Source of the DNA: Devosia limi DSM 17137 | Lineage (GTDB): Bacteria; Pseudomonadota; Alphaproteobacteria; Rhizobiales; Devosiaceae | Direction: 5' to 3' | Assembly (NCBI RefSeq): GCF_900128975.1 | Contig: NZ_FQVC01000003.1 | Span: 1 to 64,000 of the forward strand | Length of the DNA stretch: 64,000 bases | In this document: piece after piece, positions 17,385 to 26,251 of the stretch | How positions within the stretch are numbered: position 1 is the stretch's first letter | How the letters are laid out: each line of letters begins with the position of its first letter | Made by a program: the position numbers and the translations under genes | The notes under the pieces: generated by a model | What the model saw: the letters and a program-made list of their open reading frames with translations, nothing else | The model's database searches: none | What the model was told of the DNA's origin: nothing

Positions 17385-18901
17385 CAGAGCGACTCCAGGA
17401 AGGCGATGAGGTCATCGCGGGTGGATTTTTCCATGCCGGCAAAGGCATCCCGGGCCGCCTGCGCTTCGCCCCCATGCCACAATATGGCCTCGGTGGCGTT
17501 GCGCGCGCGTCCATCGTGGAGCAATTGGGTATGGCCCGAGACGGTCTGCGTCAACCCGATGCCCCAAAGCGGCGGTGTCCGCCATTCATAACCATCGGCC
17601 AGACCTTCCGGCCGGTGGTCGGCCAGCCCCTCGCCCATATCGTGCAGCAGGAAATCTGAATAGGGCCAGATCAGCTGGAATTTATGCGCCGGATTTTCCG
17701 CCGCCCGGCTGGTAACAAATTTTGGCGTGTGGCAGCTGGCGCAACCGGCGCCATAGAATGCCGCCTTGCCGCGCAGCACCGCTGGCTCACCCACATCGCG
17801 CCGCTCCGGCACGCCCAGGGTCTGCGAATAGAAGGTTACGAGGTCCAGCACCGGATCGGGGGCTTCGGAAACACCCAGCCGCGCTTGCTCGCCGGTCGGC
17901 AGGGCGAGGCATTCGGTCTGCCGCTCGGTGCAGTCGCCATGCGGCAGGTTTACCAGCGGCGTTGAAATGCCGATATCGCCGGCAAAGGCCGCCGCCGACT
18001 GGCTGCGGATCGTCGCCATGCCGGCTTTCCAGCCGAACCGGCCCAGCATGACACTGCCGCTTTCGGGATCGATGGTCCAATTGGCGCGTCCGGAAATGCC
18101 GTCACCATTGAGATCATCGGGATCGGCCAGTGCCAGGATATCCTCTGGGGGAATCTCTTCGACCAGCCCCAGCCCGATCATCTGCGGCGCCACGCGCGGC
18201 GAGAGCATCACGGCATCGGCCAGGGGACCATAGGCGAGATCGGCCACCGAATAAGCCGGTTGGCGCAGCATGACCACGCTGCCATCGCCCAGCGTCACCG
18301 GCAGGTCGGTATAGTCGACAACCATCCGCCCCTCGGCCTTCAGGCCGGGCACGGCGAAATCCTGCAATTGCGTGCCATAGACGGGATCGCCGATCTCCCC
18401 CGCCACGACGCCATCCAGCGCCAGTCGCGTGTCGTTGTCGCCCGGCGGCACGGAGAGCCGCAGGAACATCGAGACGCCGCTTTCGCGGGTGGCGTCGAAC
18501 GGCGTGTGCCCGCGCCCATCCTTGAGATGGCAGCTCTGGCAGGCGCGCGCATTGAACAGCGGCCCCAGCCCGTCCGAGGCCTGCGTCGAGGAGGGCGAGC
18601 TGACCCAGAGCTTGCGGAACAGCGCATTGCCCAGCTTGAAGCTTTCTTCCTGCTCGAAGCTCAGATTGGCCATGAAATGGGAGAAGGCATCGGCATTGAC
18701 GATCTTGGTCGTCGTGCCGGCGCCAGCCGATTTGGCCTCGAAGCTCTCGGGCTTGGAGAAATCTCTGGTCGGCGCCGTCACCGCCTGCACCCGCGCCAGA
18801 TCCTTTTGCGTCAGGTCTGTGCGCGCGCCGGTGCCGGTCTCGGCAAAGGCGAGACCGGACGCGAGCAGGGCAACCAGGGCTATGGTGAGGCGAGCATGCA
18901 T
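17384..18901 (-). CDS. Di-haem oxidoreductase (cytochrome c peroxidase-like, 'thiol oxidoreductase')
   Basis: A 505-residue periplasmic protein with a signal peptide (cut near residue 20, LAFA) and two c-type haem sites, CQSCH (residues 121-125) and CASCH in the C-terminal third. It belongs to the di-haem oxidoreductase group often annotated as thiol oxidoreductase. In such operons it is placed between two imelysins and is thought to handle iron redox state, but the substrate is not established. It follows the first imelysin gene after 133 bases that contain a REP-like element and is coupled to the second. Confidence 0.87.
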   Translation of the reverse strand: MHARLTIALVALLASGLAFAETGTGARTDLTQKDLARVQAVTAPTRDFSKPESFEAKSAGAGTTTKIVNADAFSHFMANLSFEQEESFKLGNALFRKLWVSSPSSTQASDGLGPLFNARACQSCHLKDGRGHTPFDATRESGVSMFLRLSVPPGDNDTRLALDGVVAGEIGDPVYGTQLQDFAVPGLKAEGRMVVDYTDLPVTLGDGSVVMLRQPAYSVADLAYGPLADAVMLSPRVAPQMIGLGLVEEIPPEDILALADPDDLNGDGISGRANWTIDPESGSVMLGRFGWKAGMATIRSQSAAAFAGDIGISTPLVNLPHGDCTERQTECLALPTGEQARLGVSEAPDPVLDLVTFYSQTLGVPERRDVGEPAVLRGKAAFYGAGCASCHTPKFVTSRAAENPAHKFQLIWPYSDFLLHDMGEGLADHRPEGLADGYEWRTPPLWGIGLTQTVSGHTQLLHDGRARNATEAILWHGGEAQAARDAFAGMEKSTRDDLIAFLESL

Positions 18902-18913
18902 GGCAAATCCACA

Positions 18914-19004
18914 GTGTCATTCCCGCGCCGGCGGGAATCCATTCTTTGTCGGCTTGCCGCCGGTCCGGCAAGAGTGGATTCCCGCCTGCGCGGGAATGAC
19001 TCCG
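18914..19004. repeat. REP-like inverted repeat (family B) inside the iron operon
   Basis: Arms TGTCATTCCCGCGCCGGCGG and GATTCCCGCCTGCGCGGGAA, separated by about 45 bases. The right arm with its flanks (AGAGTGGATTCCCGCCTGCG and onward) recurs exactly at 26102-26131. Confidence 0.7.
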
Positions 19005-19034
19005 GGTTTGTTTCGACGGCCGGGGCCGTGCCGA

Positions 19035-20297
19035 TTACTGGAATACGGCATCCGGGTTGGACAGCGAGTCGCTGTCCTCGATGGTCACATCGGCCAGTTC
19101 CAACAGGGCAACGGCGCGCTCGATGCCGCGGGTCTGGGCGATCAGCCCGTCAATGGCGGCCTGAACCACCGCATTGCCCTCGACATTGCCTTCGCCGATC
19201 TGCTGGTCATAGGCCTCGCCGGCTTCGGCGCGGGCGACCATGACATTCATCCTGGCGACGGTGTCATCGAGCAGCGCGGTTATCTCGGTATCGAGCGCGG
19301 CGTCCCTGGCGGCGATCAGGTTGGACAGCGACGGGCCTTCAACCACCGTACCGTCAACGCGGGTATATTTGCCCTCATAGACATTGCGCACGCCGATGGC
19401 GTCATTGAGGTGGGACATGTGGGTATTGTCCGAGAAGCAGTCATGCTCTTCTTCAGGATCATGCAGCAGCAGGCCCAGCTTCATGCGCTCGCCAGCCACT
19501 TCACCAAAGGACAGCGAGCCCATGCCGGTCAGGATGGCCGCGATGCCCAGCTCGGGCAGCGCCGCGCGGGCGGCCCCATCGGTGGTCCAATTGCCAACCA
19601 TTTCCTCAAGATCGCTGACCAGGAGGGTCGAGGCGGCCTTGAGATAGGCGGCGCGGCGATCGGCATGGTCAGCCGTCGAATAATCGGTGAACGGGCGATT
19701 GCCGGCGCCGGGGCCGGTGCCATTGAGGTCCTGCCCCCAGAGCAGGAATTCGATGGCGTGGTAACCGGTGGCCACATTGGCCTCGATCCCGGCGGCTTCC
19801 TGCAGGCTGTCCTGCAGCAGCGCCGGGGTGATCTCGGTCGCGTCGACCGCGACGCCATCGACGGTCAGGATGGGATTGGCGATGACATTGGCCACATAGA
19901 GCGCATTGCTGTCGCTCTCACTGCCATAGCTGGCATCGACATAGTCGATCAGGCCTTCATCCAGCGGCCAGGCATTCACGCGGCCTTCCCACTCATCGAC
20001 AATGGGATTGCCGAAGCGGAACGCCTCGGTCTGCTGATAGGGAATGCGGGCGGCCTTCCAGGCGTCGCGCGCTGCGGTCAGCGTCGCTACGCTGGGATCG
20101 GCGATCAGCGCGTCAATGGCGGCGTCCAGTGTCCTGGCCGTGATCAGCGCATCCTCAAAGCCCGCATGGGCAATATCGGCATAGCTGGCGAGCACGGCGC
20201 TTTCGGCCGGCTGCTGCGCATAGGCAGCAATCGGGGCGACGGAAAGCGCAAGGGCGATGGCAAAGCTGCGCAGCGTGCGCTGGCCGGACGAGATCAT
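19035..20297 (-). CDS. Imelysin-family periplasmic iron-uptake protein (first paralogue)
   Basis: The 420-residue protein has a Sec signal peptide (cut near residue 27, AAYA) and the full imelysin motif GYHAIEFLLWG, giving GxHxxE with H180 and E183. Related proteins (IrpA, ICMP, the EfeO M75 domain) bind iron or haem in the periplasm. The start at 20297 has GGAGG seven bases upstream; the longer frame to 20324 lacks support. It heads a four-gene operon (imelysin, di-haem enzyme, imelysin, DUF1513), and an Irr-type box lies 74 bases upstream of the start. Confidence 0.87.
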   Translation of the reverse strand: MISSGQRTLRSFAIALALSVAPIAAYAQQPAESAVLASYADIAHAGFEDALITARTLDAAIDALIADPSVATLTAARDAWKAARIPYQQTEAFRFGNPIVDEWEGRVNAWPLDEGLIDYVDASYGSESDSNALYVANVIANPILTVDGVAVDATEITPALLQDSLQEAAGIEANVATGYHAIEFLLWGQDLNGTGPGAGNRPFTDYSTADHADRRAAYLKAASTLLVSDLEEMVGNWTTDGAARAALPELGIAAILTGMGSLSFGEVAGERMKLGLLLHDPEEEHDCFSDNTHMSHLNDAIGVRNVYEGKYTRVDGTVVEGPSLSNLIAARDAALDTEITALLDDTVARMNVMVARAEAGEAYDQQIGEGNVEGNAVVQAAIDGLIAQTRGIERAVALLELADVTIEDSDSLSNPDAVFQ

Positions 20298-20349
20298 GGG
20301 GCAGCCTCCTGAGTGATTTTTCAAACCGGACTACGCCTGTCATCTTAAA

Positions 20350-20363
20350 AAAGCAATTGCTTT
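20350..20363. promoter_or_regulatory. Perfect 14-base palindrome near the iron operon promoter
   Basis: AAAGCAATTGCTTT reads the same on both strands. It lies between the Irr-like box and the first imelysin gene, close to where a core promoter is expected. It could be a second operator; the binding protein is not known. Confidence 0.45.
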
Positions 20364-20370
20364 CCAATAG

Positions 20371-20387
20371 TTTAGAATAAATCTAAA
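20371..20387. promoter_or_regulatory. Irr-type iron control element (ICE box)
   Basis: TTTAGAATAAATCTAAA differs at one position from the ICE consensus TTTAGAA-N3-TTCTAAA known from Irr-regulated genes in Bradyrhizobium and relatives. It lies upstream of the imelysin operon, consistent with iron control. The remainder of the 20298-20778 gap shows no gene. Confidence 0.72.
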
Positions 20388-20778
20388 GTAACAGGACGAC
20401 AGGCTTACCGTCAGCGGCAACTTCACCAATTGTTTCCGCGCATTGACTTGACGCGACCGGCCGGCTTGTTCGGCGTGGTCAATTCAGGGCCCTCTGTGCG
20501 GCACCTGCAAAGACAACGATATTTCCAACTCAATTTTTGACCATCTGGACGAAACTGTCACAAACGGGCACTGTCAGCTGCGCAACTGGGGGGGACGCAA
20601 TGGATCGACGCGGCGGCATGACGCCAGGATAGACGGGCTTGCGAGCCCCCATCGGGTTGCTCGCTCCGCCTGCCAACGCGTCATTCGGCTGTCATGTCGG
20701 CTCACTACTCCACCGCAGTTCGCCGGGGTGCCGTCACGCGGTGCCTTCGAGAACGATATGTTTTCAGGGAGACTGAAC

Positions 20779-21888
20779 ATGACACTCAAGCATGCACTTG
20801 CTGCATCCGTCTCGATGCTCGCCGTGCTCTCCGTTACCGCCCCGTCCTTCGCCCAGACCGACCTCGCCGCGCTCTATGAAGCCGCCAAGGCCGAAGGTCA
20901 GCTGACCACCATCGCCCTGCCCCATGACTGGTGCGGCTATGGCGCCGTCATCGATGGCTTCAAGGCCAAGTATCCGGGCATCACCATCAACGAGTTGAAC
21001 CCCGATGCCGGCTCGGCCGACGAAATCGAGGCCATCAAGGCCAACAAGGGCAATACCGGCCCCCAGGCGCCCGACGTGATCGACGTCGGCCTCAGCTTCG
21101 GCCCCTCGGCCAAGGCCGAAGGCCTGATCCAGCCCTACAAGGTCTCGACCTGGGACTCGATCCCGGCCGATGCCAAGGACGAAGAAGGCTATTGGTACGG
21201 CGACTATTACGGCGTGATGGCGTTCCTGGTGAACAAGGACCTCGTCTCTACCATGCCGACCGATTGGGCCGATCTGGCATCGGACGAATATGCCAATGCC
21301 GTCGCCCTCGCCGGTGATCCGCGCGCTTCCGCCCAGGCCATCCAGTCGGTTTACGCCGCCGGTCTTGCTGCCAATGGCGGCGACGACGCGACCGCCGCCG
21401 ACGCTGGCCTCAAGTTCTTCGGCGATCTCAATGCCAAGGGCAATTTCGTCCCGGTGATCGGCAAATCCGCGTCGCTGGCCCAGGGCACGACCCCGATTGT
21501 TGTCGCCTGGGATTACAACCTGCTCGCCTGGCGCGACAGCTTCGAAGGCAATCCCGAAGCCGAGATCATCGTCCCCGCCAATGGCGTCGTCGCCGGTGTC
21601 TATGTGCAGGCCATTTCGGCTTATGCGCCGCATCCGAACGCTGCCAAGCTGTGGATGGAATATCTCTATTCGGACGAAGGTCAGCTCGGCTGGCTCAAGG
21701 GCTATTGCCACCCGATCCGCTTCAACGACCTGGCTGAAAAGGGCCTGATCCCGCAGGACATGCTCGACGCGCTGCCACCGGCTGACGCCTATGCCAAGGC
21801 CGTGTTCCCCACCATCGACCAGCAGAACGCCGCCAAGGCGACGATCACCGGCCAGTGGGACGCCGCTGTCGGTGCCAACGTTCAGTAA
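20779..21888 (+). CDS. ABC transporter solute-binding protein (Fe3+/polyamine-type)
   Basis: The 369-residue periplasmic protein has a signal peptide (cut near residue 24, SFAQ) and the fold of the iron/thiamine/polyamine binding group, with DVIDVGLSFGPSAKAEG, YWYGDYYGVMAFLVNKD and the closing segment AKLWMEYLYSDEGQLGW. Two Cys are present (DWCGYG, KGYCHPIRF). The ligand cannot be told; ferric complexes, polyamines or phosphonates are all seen in this group. The ATG at 20779 is preceded by AGGGAG. Permease and ATPase genes follow, after a stem-loop and a repeat. Confidence 0.8.
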   Translation: MTLKHALAASVSMLAVLSVTAPSFAQTDLAALYEAAKAEGQLTTIALPHDWCGYGAVIDGFKAKYPGITINELNPDAGSADEIEAIKANKGNTGPQAPDVIDVGLSFGPSAKAEGLIQPYKVSTWDSIPADAKDEEGYWYGDYYGVMAFLVNKDLVSTMPTDWADLASDEYANAVALAGDPRASAQAIQSVYAAGLAANGGDDATAADAGLKFFGDLNAKGNFVPVIGKSASLAQGTTPIVVAWDYNLLAWRDSFEGNPEAEIIVPANGVVAGVYVQAISAYAPHPNAAKLWMEYLYSDEGQLGWLKGYCHPIRFNDLAEKGLIPQDMLDALPPADAYAKAVFPTIDQQNAAKATITGQWDAAVGANVQ

Positions 21889-21897
21889 ACCGATCTC

Positions 21898-21924
21898 GCC
21901 TCCGCCGCCCGGTGTGGCGGAGGC
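21898..21924 (+). other. Stem-loop after the solute-binding protein gene
   Basis: Perfect 9-base inverted repeat GCCTCCGCC / GGCGGAGGC, starting 9 bases past the stop codon, without a T-run. It probably protects the upstream message or partly stops transcription before the permeases. Confidence 0.7.
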
Positions 21925-21945
21925 ACCACAATTTCACCCACCGTC

Positions 21946-22015
21946 ATTGCCCGGCTTGTCCGGGCAATCCATGGCGGCGAGATGGACCACCGGGACAAGC
22001 CCGGTGGTGACGATC
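21946..22015. repeat. Inverted repeat within the ABC operon
   Basis: CATTGCCCGGCTTGTCCGGG is followed about 30 bases later by CACCGGGACAAGCCCGGTGG. It resembles the family B elements in plan but not in exact sequence. Confidence 0.55.
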
Positions 22016-22044
22016 GCCAAGGGTTCTGGGGCACCCAAGTCACG

Positions 22045-22932
22045 ATGACCGATACGACCGCATCGCCGAAAGCCCGGGGCAAGAAACGGGCGATCTCGTT
22101 TGAATGGCTCGGCGTTGCGCCATTCATCGTCTTTGCCATCATGTTCCTGATCCTGCCGACGCTGTACCTGATCGGCGCCGCCTTTGTGGACCAGCAGGGC
22201 AATTTCACCCTCGACAATATCTGGGGGCTGGGCACCCCGCAGATCGTCGCCGCCTATTGGATCTCCATTCGCATTTCCGCCGCCTCGGCCTTCATTGGCG
22301 CCCTGATCGGCTTTGCCATGGCCCTGGCGCTGATCCGTGGCCGCCTGCCCGGCGGTGTCCGTTCCACCGTGATGACCTTTTCGGGCGTTGCCTCCAACTT
22401 TGCCGGCGTGCCGCTGGCCTTTGCCTTCATCTCGACACTGGGGCGACTGGGCCTCGTCACCATCATCCTCAAGACGGTGTTCGGTTTCGATATCTACAAG
22501 GCCGGCTTCAACCTCCTGAGCTTCTGGGGCCTGACCATCACCTATCTCTACTTCCAGATCCCGCTGATGATCCTGATCATCGCGCCGGCGGTGGACGGAC
22601 TGAAGAAGGAATGGAGCGAGGCCGCGCAGACCCTGGGCGCCAGCCCCTGGCAGTTCTGGCGCTATGTCGGCCTGCCCATTCTGTGGCCCAGCTTTCTGGG
22701 CACCCTGTCGCTGCTGTTCGCCAATGCCTTTGGCGCCATCGCCACCGCCTACGCGCTGACCGGCTCCTCGCTCAATATCGTGCCAATCCTGCTCTATGCG
22801 CAGATCCGTGGCGATGCGCTGCAGAACCCCGGCCTCGGCGCCGCGCTGGCGCTGGGCATGATCGTCATTACCGGCTTCGCCAATGTCATCTACCTGGTCA
22901 TCGCCAGCCGCGCCGAGAGGTGGATGAAATGA
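22045..22932 (+). CDS. ABC transporter permease (Fe3+/polyamine type), first subunit
   Basis: A 295-residue inner-membrane permease with six predicted helices. The EAA loop is WSEAAQTLGASPWQFWRYVGLPIL. It belongs with the binding protein at 20779, though a stem-loop and repeat lie between. I chose the ATG at 22045 (MTDTTASPKARGKKR) because the frame upstream reads through the repeat; no strong ribosome site is visible. Its stop overlaps the next start by 4 bases (ATGA). Confidence 0.83.
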   Translation: MTDTTASPKARGKKRAISFEWLGVAPFIVFAIMFLILPTLYLIGAAFVDQQGNFTLDNIWGLGTPQIVAAYWISIRISAASAFIGALIGFAMALALIRGRLPGGVRSTVMTFSGVASNFAGVPLAFAFISTLGRLGLVTIILKTVFGFDIYKAGFNLLSFWGLTITYLYFQIPLMILIIAPAVDGLKKEWSEAAQTLGASPWQFWRYVGLPILWPSFLGTLSLLFANAFGAIATAYALTGSSLNIVPILLYAQIRGDALQNPGLGAALALGMIVITGFANVIYLVIASRAERWMK

Positions 22933-23720
22933 AGCCCTCCCGCTTCTGGCCCTGGTTCACGCTGCTCTTGGGTGCCAGCTATTTCATCATCCCGCTGATC
23001 GCCACCTTCGAGTTCTCACTGCGCATGCGGCGCGGCTATTACAGCTTCGACGCCTATCTCTCGGTATTTTCCGATCCGCGCTTCCAGGCCACCTTTGGCT
23101 ATTCGGTCGTCATCGGCATCTTCGCCATCATTGTCGGCGTGCTGATCGTGGTGCCGGCGGTGTATTTCGTGCGGCTGCGCCTGCCCTGGCTGCGACCCTT
23201 CGTCGAATTCCTAACCCTGCTGCCGCTGATCATCCCCGCCATCGTCCTGGTCTATGGCTATATCCGGCTCTACAATTCGTCCTCACTGATCCCCTTTACC
23301 GGCTCTGCCCTGGGCACCGACGTGCTGCTGGTCTTTGCCTATGTGACGCTGGCGCTGCCCTATATGTATCGGGCGGTCGATACCGGCATGCGCACCATCG
23401 ACGTGCAGACGCTGACCGAGGCGGCGCAGATTATGGGCGCCAATTCGGCCACCATCATCGCCCGGGTGATCCTGCCCAATGTGCTGGTCGCAGTGCTGTC
23501 GGGGGCCTTTTTGACCTTTGCCATCGTCATCGGCGAGTTCACCATTGCCAGCCTGCTGAACCGGCCGGCCTTTGGCCCCTATCTGCAGAATATCGGCGCC
23601 AACCGCGCCTATGAGCCGGCGGCCCTGGCCATCATTTCCTTCATCATCACCTGGGGGGCCATGGGCATGATCAACCTGCTCGCGCGCTTTGCGCCACGCA
23701 CCTCCGCCCGGACGGACTGA
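22929..23720 (+). CDS. ABC transporter permease (Fe3+/polyamine type), second subunit
   Basis: The 263-residue permease starts at an ATG that overlaps the preceding stop (ATGA). It has six helices and the EAA loop VQTLTEAAQIMGANSATIIARVILPN. It forms a heterodimeric channel with the preceding permease. The longer open frame, beginning at 22104 inside the first permease gene, is a reading-frame shadow. The ATPase gene starts 2 bases after its stop. Confidence 0.86.
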   Translation: MKPSRFWPWFTLLLGASYFIIPLIATFEFSLRMRRGYYSFDAYLSVFSDPRFQATFGYSVVIGIFAIIVGVLIVVPAVYFVRLRLPWLRPFVEFLTLLPLIIPAIVLVYGYIRLYNSSSLIPFTGSALGTDVLLVFAYVTLALPYMYRAVDTGMRTIDVQTLTEAAQIMGANSATIIARVILPNVLVAVLSGAFLTFAIVIGEFTIASLLNRPAFGPYLQNIGANRAYEPAALAIISFIITWGAMGMINLLARFAPRTSARTD

Positions 23721-23722
23721 CC

Positions 23723-24790
23723 ATGGCAGCAGAATTTCTCCGCGTCGAAAAACTGACCAAGCGCTTTGGCAACAATACCGTGGTGCATGGCGTCGACTTC
23801 GCCTTTGCCAAGGGCGAGTTCATCTCCCTGCTCGGCCCCTCCGGCTGTGGCAAGACCACGATCCTGCGCATGATTGCCGGCTTTGAAACGCCCACCAGCG
23901 GCTCCATCGAAGTCGAGGGCCAGGACATTACCCACCTCAAGCCCAACCAGCGCCAGCTCGGCATGGTGTTCCAGGCCTATGCGCTGTTTCCCAATCTCAA
24001 TGTCGGCGACAATATCGGCTTCGGCCTCAAGATCGCCGGCATGGGCCGCGAGGAACGCCGCGCCCGCACCGATGAAATGCTGCGTCTGATCGGCCTGCCT
24101 GGGTTCGAGAAGCGCTTTCCCTATGAAATGAGCGGCGGCCAGCAACAGCGCGTCGCCCTGGCCCGCGCCATTGCCCCGCGTCCGCGCATGCTGCTGCTCG
24201 ATGAGCCGCTGTCGGCGCTGGACGCCAAGATCCGCGTCTCGCTGCGCGAGGAAATCCGCGCCATCCAGCTCGATCTGGGCATCACCACGGTGTTCGTCAC
24301 CCACGACCAGGAAGAGGCACTGTCGATCTCGGACCGCATCGTGGTGATGAATGCCGGCCATATCGAACAGCTCGGCGCGCCCCACGAAGTCTACAACAAG
24401 CCGGCCACCCGCTTCGTCGCCACCTTTGTCGGCACGCTCAACACCATCGAGGCATCAGTCGCCAGCGCTGCCAATCATCAAGTCACCATTGACGGCCAGA
24501 CCGTCGCCCTGCCCAGCCTGCCCTCCGGCGCCGTCGATGGCAGCGCCATCTCGCTGACCCTGCGCCCCGAAGTGCTGAGCGTCGGCAATCGCCCGGGCAA
24601 TGACATTGTCCTGGCCGGCACCGTTGCCGACGTCACCTTCCTGGGCTCCGTCATCCGCCTGCGGGTCGCGCTCGGCCAGAACACACTCAGCCTCGACACC
24701 TTCAACGACCAGCGCACCGCCCCACCCACCCGCGGCGAGCCGGTGACCATCAGCCTCGCCAGCAAGGACCTGCTGATATTGGGGGAATAA
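23723..24790 (+). CDS. ABC transporter ATP-binding protein (PotA/FbpC type)
   Basis: This 355-residue ATPase has Walker A GPSGCGKTT, the signature MSGGQQQRVALARAI, Walker B MLLLDEPLSALD, the H-loop VTHDQEEA and a C-terminal TOBE-type domain (RPEVLSVGNRPGN..VADVTFLGSVIRLRV). It drives the importer encoded by the three preceding genes. TOBE domains of this kind are usual in polyamine, iron and molybdate systems, so they do not settle the substrate. No gene is added to the operon downstream before a repeat-filled gap. Confidence 0.88.
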   Translation: MAAEFLRVEKLTKRFGNNTVVHGVDFAFAKGEFISLLGPSGCGKTTILRMIAGFETPTSGSIEVEGQDITHLKPNQRQLGMVFQAYALFPNLNVGDNIGFGLKIAGMGREERRARTDEMLRLIGLPGFEKRFPYEMSGGQQQRVALARAIAPRPRMLLLDEPLSALDAKIRVSLREEIRAIQLDLGITTVFVTHDQEEALSISDRIVVMNAGHIEQLGAPHEVYNKPATRFVATFVGTLNTIEASVASAANHQVTIDGQTVALPSLPSGAVDGSAISLTLRPEVLSVGNRPGNDIVLAGTVADVTFLGSVIRLRVALGQNTLSLDTFNDQRTAPPTRGEPVTISLASKDLLILGE

Positions 24791-24840
24791 GGGGGCGGGC
24801 ACGAACGGCAGTATCTGAGCCACAGAAATACGCCACCCAC

Positions 24841-25001
24841 CGGGCTGCCCACGGGCTAGACCCGTGTGCCAATCGCCACACCTACAGCATCGCGGCGCTC
24901 CCACAGACCCGCGGGTCAGGCCCGCGGGCAGCTCCGTGGTCGAAAGACCTCAAGGGATGCCCTCCCTCCGGCCGTCATCCCGGCAAAGTCCGGGATCCAT
25001 T
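24841..25001. repeat. Family C inverted repeat plus one family B arm
   Basis: GGGCTGCCCACGGGCTAGAC and, 50 bases on, ACCCGCGGGTCAGGCCCGCG form a family C element like that at 118-200. A single family B arm (GTCATCCCGGCAAAGTCCGG) follows near 24977. The 24791-25091 gap has nothing else apart from the ribosome site of the next gene. Confidence 0.6.
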
Positions 25002-25091
25002 TTTGCCACGCACCACCGCCATGCGGACGTCACAGCGATTGACCCCCGCTTCCCCACACGCCATCCTGCCGGATCACTTGGAGCAAGCGTC

Positions 25092-25925
25092 TTGACCACC
25101 CCCTTCGTGACCACCGACTGGCTCGCCCAGCATATGTCCAATCCCAATGTCGTCATTGTCGATGCCAGCTGGCACATGCCCGCAGCCGGCCGTGACGCCC
25201 ATGCCGAATATCTCTCGGGGCACATTCCCGGGGCCGTGTTCTTCGATATCGACGCGATCGCCGACACCACCTCCGAGCTGCCCCATATGCTCCCCGCCCC
25301 GGCTGATTTTGCCCGCATGGTCGGCGCGCTGGGGATCAGCGAAGGCATGACCATTGTCGTCTATGACGAACTCGGCCTGTTTTCGGCACCGCGCGTCTGG
25401 TGGACCTTCAAGACCATGGGCGCCAAGGATGTGCGTATTCTCGAAGGCGGCGGCCCGAAATGGCGCGCCGAAAAGCGCTGGGTGGAAAATGGCCCGGTCG
25501 TGCGCGCCCCGCGCCAGTTCGAACCCAGCTTCAACCGCGCCCGGGTCGCCCACTTCGCCACGGTGCGCGATCGCAGCATCGACCGCGCCGCCCAGATCGC
25601 CGACGCCCGCCCGGCACCCCGCTTCAACGCCGAAGTGCCCGAACCCCGCGCCGGGCTCAAATCCGGCCATATCCCCGGCAGCCTCAACGTGCCGGTAAGC
25701 CTGCTCACCACAGACGGCAAACTCAAGCCGGCGGCGGAACTGCAGGCGCTGTTCGCCGAGCGCAAACTCGACCTGAGCAAGCCCATCATCACCACCTGCG
25801 GCTCCGGCATCACCGCCGCAACGCTGGCCCTGGCGCTGGAACAGGCCGGCGCCAAGACTGTCGCGGTTTATGATGGGTCGTGGACGGAATGGGGCGGACG
25901 CGCCGACGCGAAAGTCGAGAGCTGA
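25092..25925 (+). CDS. sseA: 3-mercaptopyruvate / thiosulfate sulfurtransferase (tandem rhodanese)
   Basis: A 277-residue cytosolic enzyme with two rhodanese domains, the first inactive (starting VTTDWLAQHMSNPNVVIVDASWHMP) and the second carrying the catalytic Cys in TTCGSGITAA (C236). The CGSG-(V/I)-T loop is the pattern of mercaptopyruvate-preferring members. It transfers sulfane sulfur to cyanide, thiols or sulfur-carrier proteins. I place the start at a TTG (25092), 8 bases after GGAG; the longer frame to 24864 runs through repeat elements and has no homology-like sequence. Confidence 0.87.
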   Translation: MTTPFVTTDWLAQHMSNPNVVIVDASWHMPAAGRDAHAEYLSGHIPGAVFFDIDAIADTTSELPHMLPAPADFARMVGALGISEGMTIVVYDELGLFSAPRVWWTFKTMGAKDVRILEGGGPKWRAEKRWVENGPVVRAPRQFEPSFNRARVAHFATVRDRSIDRAAQIADARPAPRFNAEVPEPRAGLKSGHIPGSLNVPVSLLTTDGKLKPAAELQALFAERKLDLSKPIITTCGSGITAATLALALEQAGAKTVAVYDGSWTEWGGRADAKVES

Positions 25926-26051
25926 GGGGCTCCCCTCCCAATCCTCCCCACCCACCGTGCTGCCTTCGGATCAAGTCCGAGGGCGGTCTGGTGGTTTTTG
26001 ACGCGACCGAGAGAGCACTGGGATCGCCGGCATTCCGTCTTACCCACCGAG

Positions 26052-26131
26052 ACATTCCCGCGCAGGCGGGAATCCATTCTTGCTCGTTTCTGCGCCCGTA
26101 AGAGTGGATTCCCGCCTGCGCGGGAATGACT
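26052..26131. repeat. REP-like inverted repeat (family B)
   Basis: Arms ACATTCCCGCGCAGGCGGGA and ATTCCCGCCTGCGCGGGAAT around a short middle. It nearly repeats the element at 18914-19004. It takes up much of the 25926-26251 gap; a terminator for gguB fills the rest. Confidence 0.7.
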
Positions 26132-26197
26132 CCGTGGTGTTGGAAATGTGTGGTTTAGGGTGCTTCCATCGCCCTCCCCTCGACCCCGCCTCCAAAC

Positions 26198-26229
26198 AAA
26201 AAAGGCCGCCACGATCCCTCGTGACGGCC
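26198..26229 (-). terminator. Rho-independent terminator after gguB
   Basis: On the minus strand GGCCGTCACGA-GGGA-TCGTGGCGGCC (one G-T pair) is followed by TTTTTT. It lies 23 bases past the gguB stop. Confidence 0.85.
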
Positions 26230-26251
26230 CCAATCCAAAAAACCCCAAAAA

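Noticed and set aside
16278..20297. Insulin-cleaving peptidase function for the imelysins
   Set aside because: The peptidase label is historic; gene context and the Irr box point to iron handling, and one paralogue lacks the motif His.
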